DNA of 34,100 bases from Alphaproteobacteria bacterium (lineage in GTDB: Bacteria > Pseudomonadota > Alphaproteobacteria > Sphingomonadales > Sphingomonadaceae). The notes under the pieces were generated by a model. The model made no database searches, was not told the DNA's origin, and saw only the letters and a list, made by a program, of their open reading frames with translations. The stretch is from the NCBI GenBank assembly GCA_018823905.1, contig JAHJHL010000156.1:1-34100 (forward strand), in the 5' to 3' direction. The stretch's first letter is position 1. Each line of letters begins with the position of its first letter. Both the position numbers and the translations under genes were made by a program. Below, one piece after another: positions 1 to 8,421 of this stretch.

Positions 1-141
1 GCCGACATCATCGCCTTCATCGCGGCGCACAACGAAAACCCCAAACCTTACAAATGGGTCAAATCCGCAGATGAAATCCTCGCTTCCGTCAAACGCTTCT
101 GCCAGAAAACAATGAACCGAACTTCGGATTCAGGTGACTAG
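1..141 (+). pseudogene. IS630-family transposase, C-terminal end (cut by window edge)
   Basis: The open frame enters from the left edge and ends at the TAG at 139-141. The visible 46 residues contain NENPKPYKWVKSADEIL and end in NRTSDSGD. These are typical of the extreme C-terminus of IS630-family DDE transposases, so the bulk of the gene lies outside the window. The stop codon falls exactly where the next insertion sequence begins (its first base is about 141), so the IS630 element was probably hit at or just after its stop. I cannot tell whether the natural protein was a residue or two longer or whether the rest of the gene is intact. The family call rests on a short but distinctive tail. 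Confidence 0.75.
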
Positions 142-156
142 GACGTGCACTCATAA
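139..156 (+). repeat. Left terminal inverted repeat of the IS5-family element
   Basis: TAGGACGTGCACTCATAA matches the reverse complement of 999-1016 (TAGGACACCGACTCATAA) at 14 of 18 positions. The leading TA is probably the target duplication. Confidence 0.75.
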
Positions 157-439
157 AATGGTGGCACGAGGCGGTGATTGCTGATTCAAGGTTTGCAAAG
201 GAGAGCAGCCATGAGCCAGCGGCGATACGAACTGACGGATTTCGAGTGGTCGATTATCGCACCGCTCCTGCCGAACAAGCCTCGCGGAGTGCCGCGGGTC
301 GATGACCGGATGGTCCTGAACGGCATTTACTGGCGTTTGCGGACAGGATCGCCTTGGGCCGACATCCCTGAGCGCTATGGTCCTTATACGACCTGCTACA
401 ACCGCTTCGTGCGCTGGGCGAAGGTCGGCGTCTGGGATC

Positions 440-467
440 GGATCTTCGCCGCCGGATCTTCGCCGCC
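440..467 (+). repeat. Perfect 14-bp tandem duplication inside the transposase
   Basis: GGATCTTCGCCGCC occurs twice head to tail (440-453 and 454-467), exactly where transposase homology changes from frame 1 to frame 2. Removing one copy alone does not rejoin the frames, because 14 is not the needed length; one further single-base change is required. Confidence 0.85.
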
Positions 468-538
468 GTATCTACGAGGGAGACGAGCAATCGGTCGACA
501 GTTCCTCGATCCGGGTTCACCAGCACGGCGCCAACGCT

Positions 539-548
539 AAAAGGGGGG
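539..548 (+). other. Probable programmed -1 frameshift slippery site (A4G6)
   Basis: AAAAGGGGGG lies where transposase homology passes from frame 2 (...GANAK) to frame 1 (KGGSETAG...CMGRSRGG). A -1 slip on this run joins the two frames without losing conserved residues. IS427-group elements are known to express their transposase by such a shift. Confidence 0.55.
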
Positions 549-998
549 CTCCGAGACCGCCGGCGTGGCTGACCTTCGAGCCTGCTGCATGGGGCGTTCG
601 CGAGGCGGTCTGACGACCAAGGTGCATGCCGTGACCGATGCGCGCGGCCTGCCGATCACGCTCAAGCTCACTGCCGGGCAGGCCCATGACGGACGCTCGG
701 CCCGCGACATGCTCGGCACGATCGGCCCCGGCCAGGCGCTGCTGGCGGATGCGGCCTATGACAGCAATGTCCTGCGCGCCCATCTCGCCGCGACCGGCGC
801 AAAGGCTGTCATCAAACCAATCCCGCGCCGATCCGCCCCGCCACCGCTCGATCGCAGCGCCTATCGACGCCGCAACCGAATCGAACGGTTCTTCTCAAAG
901 CTCAAGCACTACCGGGCCATCGCCACGCGCTACGAAAAGCATGACGCCAACTTCCTCGCCCTCGTCAAACTCGCCGCCACTCGAATCTGGCTACGCGC

Positions 999-1016
999 TT
1001 ATGAGTCGGTGTCCTA
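999..1016 (-). repeat. Right terminal inverted repeat of the IS5-family element
   Basis: TTATGAGTCGGTGTCCTA is the inverted partner of 139-156 and overlaps the last codons of the transposase frame. The trailing TA is the probable second copy of the target duplication. Confidence 0.75.
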
Positions 1017-1150
1017 ATCCAACTTGGAGGAAAATCAGGGGGGTCACGTCACCTCCGCGCCAAGATGGGCCTTCACCTTCACCGCCCAGACAAAGGCCAA
1101 CCAGGATTCGCGCCACTCCGATATCTTTTCGCGAGTGAGCCAAGCACCTA

Positions 1151-2335
1151 TCAGAACGCAGCGATATCAGTGATCGCGCGACCCAAAATCAATGCGTGGA
1201 TATCGTGGGCGCCTTCATAAGTGTTGACGCTCTCTAAGTTCACCATGTGGCGGATGACTTGATATTCTTCGGAGATACCGTTGCCGCCAAGCATATCCCG
1301 GGACTGACGCGCGATATTGAGCGCCTTTCCGACATTGTTGCGTTTGACCATGGAGGACATCTCGGGCGCAAACCGACCTTCTTCCATCAAGCGACCTACG
1401 CGCAGGCTTGCTTGCAGGCCGAAGCCGATGTCGCACATCATATCCGCCAGCTTCTTCTGATAGAGCTGGGTTGCAGCAAGCGGTCTGCCGAATTGCTTGC
1501 GGTCGAGGCCATATTGGCGCGCAGCATGGAAGCAGAACTCCGCTGCTCCCATCGCCCCCCATGAAATGCCATAGCGTGCTCGGTTGAGGCATCCGAACGG
1601 CCCATTCAACCCTTCGGTAAAGGGAAGCAAACCATCGGCTGCGACTCGCACTCCGTCCATCAGAATCATCCCGGTGGTTGACGCGCGTAGACTTATCTTG
1701 CCTTCAATCTTGGGCGTTTGAAGACCTGCCATGCCTTTCTCGAGGAGGAAGCCCCGGATTGCACCGCCATGCGCCTCCGATTTGGCCCAGATAACAAGGA
1801 CGTCGGAGAATGGCGCATTGCTGATCCAAGTCTTGGTGCCGCTAAGGACAAATCCATCGCCATCCGGCTTGGCGACGGTGCGCATCCCGCTGGGGTCGGA
1901 ACCGGCATCGGGCTCGGTCAGGCCGAAGCAGCCGATCAGCTGGCCCGACGCGAGGCCGGGCAGATATTTGCGCTTCTGCTCCTCCGAGCCATAGGCGTAT
2001 ATCGGATACATGACGAGGCTGGATTGGACCGAGGCCATCGATCGGTAGCCCGAATCGACACGTTCGATCTCGCGGGCCACAAGCCCATAGGCGACATAGC
2101 TAGCGCCCGCACCACCATACTCCTCCGGCAAGGTCACGCCCAACATGCCCGCCTCGCCCATCATCGCGAACAATTCCGGCGCGTCCTTCTCCTCGCGGAA
2201 AGCCTCGATCACGCGCGGCTGCAACTCGCCTTGAGAAAAGCCGTGCGCAGAATCGCGCACCATCCGCTCCTCCTCGGTAAGAAGCTCATCGAACCTAAAG
2301 GGGTCTTCCCAATCGAATTTTGCCATGTCCGCCAC
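1151..2335 (-). CDS. gcdH: Glutaryl-CoA dehydrogenase
   Basis: A 394-residue acyl-CoA dehydrogenase that oxidises and decarboxylates glutaryl-CoA to crotonyl-CoA in lysine/tryptophan and aromatic-compound breakdown, passing electrons from FAD to ETF. Specific to glutaryl-CoA dehydrogenases rather than general acyl-CoA dehydrogenases are [15 protein letters not shown] (about 97-111, with the substrate-binding Arg at 98), [14 protein letters not shown] (135-148), and [18 protein letters not shown] near the C-terminus with the catalytic Glu at 374. The length is normal. The start is taken as GTG at 2335, since AAGGAG lies 7 nt upstream of it; ATG three codons later is too far from that site. It is divergent from a LysR regulator across 92 bp, a common arrangement for gcdH, so that regulator probably controls it. 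No lesions are visible although neighbouring genes are decayed. Confidence 0.93.
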   Translation of the reverse strand: MADMAKFDWEDPFRFDELLTEEERMVRDSAHGFSQGELQPRVIEAFREEKDAPELFAMMGEAGMLGVTLPEEYGGAGASYVAYGLVAREIERVDSGYRSMASVQSSLVMYPIYAYGSEEQKRKYLPGLASGQLIGCFGLTEPDAGSDPSGMRTVAKPDGDGFVLSGTKTWISNAPFSDVLVIWAKSEAHGGAIRGFLLEKGMAGLQTPKIEGKISLRASTTGMILMDGVRVAADGLLPFTEGLNGPFGCLNRARYGISWGAMGAAEFCFHAARQYGLDRKQFGRPLAATQLYQKKLADMMCDIGFGLQASLRVGRLMEEGRFAPEMSSMVKRNNVGKALNIARQSRDMLGGNGISEEYQVIRHMVNLESVNTYEGAHDIHALILGRAITDIAAF

Positions 2336-2427
2336 GCTTAATCTCCTTTACCTAAGCAAAATGGCCGGGTTGTCTCATTCGCACAATGACAATAAATACC
2401 GAATATGATCGCGAATTGGAATGACCT
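2336..2427. promoter_or_regulatory. Divergent gcdH / lysR-type control region
   Basis: This 92-bp gap holds the AAGGAG ribosome site of gcdH and must hold both promoters. ATTCG at 2377-2381 and CGAAT at 2400-2404 form an inverted pair with 18 bases between, and CGAAT recurs at 2412-2416. That layout suits a LysR-type operator overlapping both promoters. Assignment of the exact site is inference. Confidence 0.45.
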
Positions 2428-3336
2428 GTGATTGACGGAAAGTGTCTTGCTGCTTTCGTGGCAATTTCGGAAACGCGCAGTTTCTCACGTGCCGCTGACG
2501 TGCTGGGTATTGCTCAGTCAGTCGTGAGCAAACGTCTGCGGCGGCTCGAAGACCAACTCGGCGTTGAACTGATTGATCGCAGTGCGAAGGTCAACATCCA
2601 TGCCACCAACGTTGGACAACTTTTCTTGGAAGAAGCTAGAGAGACGCTCCGTCAGTTGGATCGGGCTGAGCGATCGGGCCGTAATCTCGCTCGCGACAGC
2701 AGTGGTCCGCTTAGCATTGGCTTTGTCTTCTCAGCCGCGATGAATGGCTCGTTGGTTAGGATCCTGTCGCGCTTACGAGCGGCACTGCCTGAACTGACAG
2801 TTTTGCCACGCCTGATGGAAACGCCTGAGCAGCTTGCCGCGCTGGAAGCTGGCAGCCTTGACATGGCGCTGGTCAGGCCGCGCCCCTCCTATCTACCGGG
2901 TGGCACTGCAACGGTCATCTGTTCCGAGGCGCTGATGGTGTGCATGTCGTCGACCCATCGTCTTGTTGAGGCAGACGAGATCATATCGAGGGAGTTGTCC
3001 GGCGAGCGCTTCATTGTGCCGCAATTTCGCGAACAGGTCGGGCTGAATGATTCCGTTCGTCGCCTGGCGAAGGCAGGTGGGATCGTGATGCCGGAAATTT
3101 TAAGTACCGAAGACTTCGTAAGCGCAGCCTGCCTTGCTGCCGCCGGCGTCGGCCTCGTGCTCGCACCGGAGTCGCTTTGCAATCTTGGTCTGAAAGGTGT
3201 AGTCTTTCGTCCACTGGGGGACTATTCCGAATGTCTCGAGACGGTTCTGGTTTGTCGCAAGGATGCGCCAACGCGTGCCGCCAATCAGATCCTCACGCTA
3301 TTCGATAAAAGGCCGGCAATTGCTTTGCAAGACTGA
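2428..3336 (+). CDS. LysR-family transcriptional regulator (probable gcdH regulator)
   Basis: 302 residues, the usual LTTR length. An N-terminal winged helix-turn-helix spans about residues 4-63 (FVAISETRSFSRAADVLGIA, then VVSKRLRRLEDQLG) and is followed by a periplasmic-binding-like effector domain to about residue 295 with the typical DMALVRPR and ACLAAAGVGLVLAPES segments. The start is GTG at 2428; a weak GGA lies about 9 nt before it. Divergent orientation to glutaryl-CoA dehydrogenase suggests that it controls that gene in response to a catabolic intermediate, possibly glutaryl-CoA or glutarate. The effector is not deducible from the sequence. Confidence 0.9.
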   Translation: MIDGKCLAAFVAISETRSFSRAADVLGIAQSVVSKRLRRLEDQLGVELIDRSAKVNIHATNVGQLFLEEARETLRQLDRAERSGRNLARDSSGPLSIGFVFSAAMNGSLVRILSRLRAALPELTVLPRLMETPEQLAALEAGSLDMALVRPRPSYLPGGTATVICSEALMVCMSSTHRLVEADEIISRELSGERFIVPQFREQVGLNDSVRRLAKAGGIVMPEILSTEDFVSAACLAAAGVGLVLAPESLCNLGLKGVVFRPLGDYSECLETVLVCRKDAPTRAANQILTLFDKRPAIALQD

Positions 3337-3680
3337 TTGCTAGAGAAGTGATTAGAGGAAAGGAGAGCGTCGGAACAACTATCCGGTGGAAGTTGAAAAC
3401 CCCTTGCTAGCCATACAGCTTGTTAGAATGCCCAGTCTTCGGCGTTCCCGGCGCAGAAGGAGGCGAATCGAGACACACGGTTGTGTTGTTGAAGTTGGCG
3501 AGGCCGCGCCCGACGCGAAACTGATAGCGGTTTACAAGCGAGTAGTTAATATTCTCAGGTCCCCCCGCTCGATAGAATATCGCGAAGCTCCTGCGCCGTA
3601 TTTGTGAGTTATTGAAGGTGCTTGATACTGAGTTGAGGGCATCTCGTTGGACCGCGCATGGTAACCGGTAACCAGGCAAC
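3337..3680. other. 344-bp gap without a convincing gene
   Basis: Two overlapping opposite-strand ORFs exist here (plus 3386-3607, 73 codons; minus 3407-3763, 118 codons) but neither resembles a family I know, and the minus one runs into the truncated pccB. A tandem GGTAACC pair lies at about 3660-3673. The segment probably contains a rearrangement junction, because the pccB homology begins abruptly at about 3765. Confidence 0.5.
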
Positions 3681-5159
3681 ATGATCTGTGTGATTAGCCC
3701 CACGGTCCACTGGCGTGGGTTTTCTGTGAACATTGTCATTGGCCCACGCGAGCCTCGGCCCACTAGCTTCGAGGAACTCGATACCTACGTCGAGCACGAC
3801 TGCGTCGATTTCGGGATGCAGGACCAGAAGATAACGGGCGATGGTGTCGTCACCGGCAGCGGCACGATCAACGGGCGACTGGTCTACGTCTTCAGCCAGG
3901 ATTTCACCGTATTCGGCGGCAGTCTGTCCAAGCGTCATGCGGAGAAGATCTGCAAGGTGATGGACAACGCCATGAAGGTCGGTGCGCCCGTCATCGGCCT
4001 CAACGACAGCGGCGGGGCGCGCATCCAGGAAGGCGTGGCCAGCCTTGGCGGCTATGCCGAGGTGTTCCAGTAGAACGTTCTCGCCAGCGGGGTCGTGCCG
4101 CAGCTCAGCCGCATCATGGGGCCGTGCGCGGGCGGGGCGGGATACTCGCCCGCCATGACCGACTTCATCTTCATGGTGAAGGACAGTTCCTACATGTTCG
4201 TGACCGGGCCGGACGTTGTGAAGACCGTCACCAACGAGGAAGTCACGCAGGAGGACCTGGGCGGCGCGGTGGTGCACACCACCAAGACGAGCGTTGCCGA
4301 CCTTGCGCTGGAGAACGATATCGAGGCGCTGCTGGCCGCGCGCGAGCTGATCGGCTTCGTGCCCGAGAGCAACCGCGATCCGCTGCTCGAACTGCCGACA
4401 GACGATCCGTGGGATCGGCACGAGGACAGCCTCGACACGCTGATCCCGGCCAGTTCCAACATGCCCTACGACATGCACGAGCTGATCCGTAAGGTTGTCG
4501 ACGATGGCAACTTCTTCGAGATTCAGCCAAAGCACGGCGCGAACATCATCACCGGCTTCGGCCGCATCGAAGGCAAGCCCGTGGGCTTCGTCGCCAACCA
4601 GCCGATGGTGCTCGCTGGCGTGCTGGACATCGACGCCAGCCGCAAAGCCGCCCGGTTCGTGCGGTTCTGCGATGCCTTCTCCATCCCGATCGTGACATTC
4701 TTGGACGTGCCCGGCTTCCTCCCCGGCAGCAGCCAGGAGCACAACGGCATCATCAAGCACGGCGCAAAGCTGCTGTTTGCCTATGCCGAGGCGACCGTGC
4801 CCAAGATCACCGTGATCACCCGCAAGGCTTATGGCGGGGCCTATGACGTGATGGCATCCAAGCACCTGCGCGGCGACCTCAACTACGCCTGGCCTACCGC
4901 CGAGATCGCGGTGATGGGCGCGAAAGGCGCGGTGGAGATCATCTTCCGCCAGGACCGCGACAACCCTGACAAGATAGCCGAGAAGACGAAGGAATACGAA
5001 GACCGCTTCGCCAACCCCTTCGTAGCGGCATCACGTGGCTACATCGACGAAGTGATCTACCCACGCTCCACCCGCCGCCGCATCGCGCTGGGCCTGCGCA
5101 AGCTGGCAGGCAAACAGCTCGAGAACCCGTGGAAGAAGCACGATAACCTGCCGCTATGA
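3681..5159 (+). pseudogene. pccB: Propionyl-CoA carboxylase beta subunit, N-truncated with internal stop
   Basis: The biotin-dependent carboxyltransferase subunit normally has about 510 residues. Here family sequence begins only at [17 protein letters not shown] (about 3765), so roughly the first 45 residues are replaced by unrelated codons. The frame is then broken by TAG at 4071-4073 inside a conserved stretch (GGYAEVFQ, stop, [10 protein letters not shown]), and continues in the same frame to the TGA at 5157-5159. Carboxyltransferase landmarks remain, including [41 protein letters not shown] (family usually has V, not the second G before Y) and [21 protein letters not shown]. Its stop overlaps the ATG of the mutase frame (ATGA at 5156-5159), the mark of a former propionate operon. 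No carboxylase alpha gene is seen nearby. An amber suppressor or downstream restart could give a fragment, but an active subunit is unlikely. Confidence 0.88.
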
Positions 5160-7231
5160 CCGACAAAAATACAAAGATTGACTGGCAGGAGCGCGCTTCA
5201 AAGGAAATAAGAGGCCGTGATCTTGTGTGGCGCACGCCGGAGGGGATCGAGGTTCAGCCGCTTTACACGGCGCAGGATGCGGAGGGGCTGGATCCCGGCC
5301 TGCCCGGCTTTGCGCCCTATACGCGCGGCCCCTATGCCAGCATGTACACAGGCCGCCCTTGGACGATCCGGCAATATGCGGGTTTTTCGACGGCGGAGGA
5401 ATCGAACGCTTTCTATCGCCGTAACCTGGCGATGGGGCAGAAGGGCCTCTCGGTCGCCTTCGACCTTGCCACCCATCGCGGTTACGATTCGGACCACCCG
5501 CGCGTGCGCGGAGACGTGGGCAAGGCGGGCGTCGCCATCGACACCGTGCGCGACATGGAGATCCTGTTCGACCAGATACCGCTCGACGAGATGAGTGTCT
5601 CGATGACCATGAACGGGGCAGTAATCCCGGTCATGGCGTTCTACATCGTGGCGGCAGAGCGGCAGGGCGTGAGCCAGGAAAAACTCAGCGGCACCATCCA
5701 GAACGACATCCTGAAGGAGTTCATGGTCCGCAACACCTACATCTATCCGCCTGCGCCCTCGATGCGGATCGTGTCGGACATCATCGCCTACACCAGCCAG
5801 CACATGCCGCGCTTCAACTCGATTTCGATCAGCGGCTATCACATGCACGAGGCCGGGGCGACGGCGGTGCAGGAACTTGCCTTCACCATCGCGGACGGCA
5901 AGGAATACGCCAAGCGCGCGATGGAAACGGGCCTCGATATCGATGCCTTCGCGCCGCGCCTGTCGTTCTTCTGGGGGATCGGCATGAACTTCTTCATGGA
6001 GATCGCCAAGATGCGCGCCGCACGCCTGCTGTGGCACGAGGTGATGACCGAGCTTGGCGCGAAGAACGAAAAATCGAAGATGCTGCGCACGCACTGTCAG
6101 ACTTCCGGCGAGTCGTTGCAGGAGCAGGATCCCTACAACAACGTCATCCGTACCACGCTGGAGGCGCTGTCTGCCGTGCTTGGCGGCACGCAGTCGCTGC
6201 ACACCAACGCGCTGGACGAGGCCATCGCGCTGCCGACAGACTTCTCCGCCCGCATCGCCCGCAACACCCAGCTGGTGATCCAGGAGGAGATACGCTACGT
6301 GCTAATGTCGCCCGCGCTGAGCGGATTGATGGCGCGCGCTGCATTCTTCGGGGTTGGCGCCGCTGCAATCCCCGCGCTTCTGCCGATTGCGGCGAAGAAC
6401 TTTGCCGGAAGTCCGTGGGCTTATGGTCTGTTGCTCGGAGCATTCGGGGGCGGCGCAGTCGTCGGCGCAAGCGTTCTTCCCGCGGCTAGACGGCGTTATA
6501 GCGCGGAGGCATCGGTGACGAGCGCCACGTTCGCGGTTGGCATGGGCACGATTGTTTTCGCGGTCAGTGAGGCATTGCTTTTGAGCTGCGCCGCTATCGT
6601 CGTCGTCGGGGCAGGGTGGCTCGTGAAGCTCTCGACCTTCAATGTGACGGTGCAGCTTGCGGCTCCCCGCTGGGTCGTGGCGCGCGCGCTTGCGATTTAT
6701 CAGACGATGGCGTTTGGAGGCATGACCATCGGCAGCTGGTTGTTCGGCTGGATCGCGGAGCGCGCGAGCATGGAAACTTCGCTAGTCTCGGCTGGACTCC
6801 TAACCCTGGCGTGTCTCGCAGGCGGCTATTATCGCCCTCTTCGGGAGACCGAGGGCACGGGTCTCGATCCACTCGACGGCTGGCGCGAGCCGCATATGGC
6901 GATGCCGGCCACAGCACGAACGGGTCCGATCCTCATCGCGATCGAATATCGGGTCTCGCCAGCATGCGAGGCGCGGTTCCTGCGAACTATCGCGGAACGC
7001 CGCCGTATCCGGCTGCGAGACGGAGCGCGCGACTGGGCGCTGGTACAGGATCTTGCGGACCCGGAAATCTGGGCCGAGCAGTTTTTTGTTACTACATGGG
7101 TGGAGTATGTCCGGCACAATCAGCGCCGCACCAAGGCAGATGCCGGGAACTGGGCGGAGCTCCGCTCATTCTGCATAGGCGATGACGGGCCGCGCGTCCG
7201 GCGCTTCGTCAAGCGCTCGGTGGGGCGTTAA
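5156..7231 (+). pseudogene. In-frame chimera: methylmalonyl-CoA mutase N-half fused to MFS transporter C-half
   Basis: One uninterrupted 691-codon frame. Residues 1-378 are the methylmalonyl-CoA mutase large subunit (ScpA/MutA TIM barrel): [73 protein letters not shown] and LHTNALDEA, ending at [10 protein letters not shown]. At about 6289/6290 the family continuation (TGI...VVDPWGGSYY) is replaced by [17 protein letters not shown], which begins the second half of an MFS_3-type exporter. About six hydrophobic segments follow, then the soluble C-terminal domain of that family ([31 protein letters not shown]). The mutase lacks the rest of its barrel and the cobalamin-binding DxHxxG domain; the transporter lacks its first half. 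It was probably produced by a deletion that happened to stay in frame. Whether a protein is made is unknown; mutase activity is not expected. Confidence 0.88.
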
Positions 7232-8053
7232 GCGAGAACGGTGGCAGCGGTTTTTTGCCTTCGTCACTGCAGCCTATCACCCGGCGCCGGATACGCTCGA
7301 GATGCTCGTCGTACTTTTGCGGCAAGGATAGTCTGGTCCTGAGTTTGAACCCAATTGGTTACCGGAAATTTCTTGAGCCCAGGAATCGATATCGCTAAAA
7401 CACAGAAATCCACAGAAATCTGCGGCTTTCGGCTTGGCTGTTGCTAAGGGTTTCTAGCTTCTAAGCGGCTTTTGATGCCGCTGTGCTTTGCATCCCATAA
7501 TTTCCCCCGTTGAGGTCTCCCTGGTCGCCTGCACCGTCTCTACGCGACCTGAGCCCGCGCTCGTACTGCGCTGGAAGTAGTAGCGAGAAAAAAAGTGATT
7601 GATCGTAATAGTACAGTTCAATAATATTAGAAATCCGGCAGATTTCCGCCGATTTCGCCGCGAGGCGCGATGGTGGCTAGCGACATCATAATCCGCGTCC
7701 CGAACATGTGCAGCGCCAAGGTTGTCCGTCTGAACATTTCCCTCATTCCTGCGGGTAGGCTGCTCTCTTCTAGGTGAGCGAAGGGGGAACAGGCGGGTGG
7801 TAACGGCTACATTTGGCTTCGTAGGACCGAAATTTTCCAATGAATTGAGTGCCCATTTTCGTCGTCTTCGGGGCACCATTTCCTTTTTATTGCTGGTTGG
7901 GCTGAATTGCCCCGTTGGGGCGACCCATTTCGGTCGCGGCTGGCGCTGTTGTTGGTGGAATATCGCGCGGCAACGAAATGCAAGCCAGCGGCAGGCTGGC
8001 CTGATCACTGCGCGGTGGGCGCAGGCCGTCCGGTTACAGATTTTCGGGAGCTA
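7232..8053. other. 822-bp gap between the chimera and tRNA-Thr
   Basis: No ORF here resembles a known protein. The 184-codon minus-strand frame (7454-8008) and the 108-codon plus frame that runs through the tRNA lack domain-like sequence. The part around 7560-7660 is visibly richer in A and T than the surroundings. Small repeats are present: CACAGAAATC twice in tandem at 7401-7420, and GAAATC/GATTTC inverted at 7630-7646. AGCGGC-TTTTGAT-GCCGCT near 7465 can form a short hairpin. It looks like decayed or foreign DNA beside a tRNA 3' end. Confidence 0.5.
7401..7420 (+). repeat. Perfect 10-bp tandem repeat
   Basis: CACAGAAATC occurs twice without a gap. GAAATC recurs about 210 bp further right in an inverted pair (7630-7646). 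Function unknown. Confidence 0.8.
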
Positions 8054-8129
8054 TGGTGCCGCTTACAGGACTCGAACCTGTGACCCCATCATTACGAATG
8101 ATGTGCTCTACCAACTGAGCTAAAGCGGC
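8054..8129 (-). tRNA. tRNA-Thr (anticodon CGT), CCA encoded
   Basis: On the minus strand the sequence folds into a standard cloverleaf: acceptor GCCGCTT/AAGCGGC, D-arm GCTC/GAGC with AGTTGGTA loop, anticodon stem CATCA/TGATG with loop TTCGTAA (anticodon CGT, reading ACG threonine codons), and T-arm with GGTTCGAGTCC. Discriminator A is followed by an encoded CCA at 8056-8054. Total 76 nt. The 3' end faces the decayed segment to the left, so this gene is a plausible integration site. Confidence 0.96.
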
Positions 8130-8142
8130 AACGAGGCGCGCG

Positions 8143-8170
8143 TGTATCAGCGAGATGGAGCGAAAACAAG
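8143..8170 (-). promoter_or_regulatory. Possible sigma-70 promoter of tRNA-Thr
   Basis: Reading the minus strand, CTTGTT (8170-8165) and GATACA (8148-8143) are 16 nt apart and would start transcription about 5-8 nt before the mature tRNA 5' end at 8129. The -35 and -10 are imperfect, so this is a reasoned guess. Confidence 0.4.
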
Positions 8171-8309
8171 CGGTGTTGCACAGATTTTCCTTAAGGATCG
8201 CGGCCTATGCTTTTCGCGAGCGGTCCATCGTGATCGGCGGAATTTCTGCGCGGCGGCTTGTTCTTGGAATAGGCAATAAAAATGGCGTAATTCGATGTGC
8301 TTGGGGCTC

Positions 8310-8350
8310 TCACCTTATGTGAACTAGTACGTTTCCCTTTCTAGTGGTGA
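8310..8350. promoter_or_regulatory. Interrupted dyad upstream of the adhesin gene
   Basis: TCACC (8310-8314) and ACTAG (8323-8327) on the left are mirrored by CTAGTGGTGA (8341-8350) on the right, whose reverse complement is TCACCACTAG. The left arm carries an 8-base interruption. It lies 72 bp before the adhesin start codon in an otherwise featureless 290-bp gap, so it may be a regulator site or part of the leader. Weak evidence. Confidence 0.3.
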
Positions 8351-8421
8351 CTTGTTCATTTCCCTAGGGTTCGCCGCGGGCGCCTTTGCCATTTGGCGGG
8401 CTGCGCGGGGAACGGAATATC

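Larger units (their letters stand above)
141..1014 (+). mobile_element. IS5-family (IS427-like group) insertion sequence, about 874 bp
   Basis: The element is bounded by imperfect terminal inverted repeats at 139-156 and 999-1016: TAGGAC, four variable bases, then ACTCATAA on the left, and the reverse complement of TAGGAC plus ACTCATAA on the right. The outermost TA on each side (139-140 and 1015-1016) can be read as a 2-bp target duplication, giving an element of about 141-1014. It encodes a two-frame transposase of IS5/IS427 type. Length, ends and coding layout agree with that group. It sits nested at the end of an IS630-type gene. Confidence 0.8.
211..1017 (+). pseudogene. IS5/IS427-type DDE transposase, frame-disrupted
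   Basis: The N-terminal part starts with ATG at 211 (MSQRRYELTDFEW), a typical IS427-group start; the in-frame TTG at 178 would be an unlikely extension. It reads in frame 1 through VWDRIFAA near 453. Homology then continues in frame 2 (IYEGDEQSVDSSSIRVHQHG, about 470-537) and returns to frame 1 after the A4G6 run at 539-548, with CMGRSRGGLTTK and onwards to the stop at 1015-1017. The catalytic triad appears to be present: D in SVDSSS, D in LLADAAYD, and E in NRIERFFSKLK. The second frame change looks like the usual programmed -1 slip of this IS group. The first lies at a 14-bp tandem repeat and is probably a real lesion, so this copy is unlikely to make full transposase. Confidence 0.8.

Noticed and set aside
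3609-4865. 418-codon minus-strand frame opposite pccB
   Set aside because: Low-complexity His/Asp/Val/Ala shadow of the carboxyltransferase gene; the plus strand has clear homology.
5198-6202. 334-codon minus-strand frame opposite the mutase part
   Set aside because: Shadow frame; mutase homology on the plus strand is unambiguous.
7454-8008. 184-codon minus-strand frame
   Set aside because: Very rich in Arg, Ser and Pro, no hydrophobic core, no family resemblance, no ribosome site that stands out.
7797-8123. 108-codon plus-strand frame ending in ...YRTRTCDPIITNDVLYQLS
   Set aside because: Its last third is the antisense of tRNA-Thr; this peptide is a well-known artefact of tRNA reverse strands. 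The rest shows no domain.
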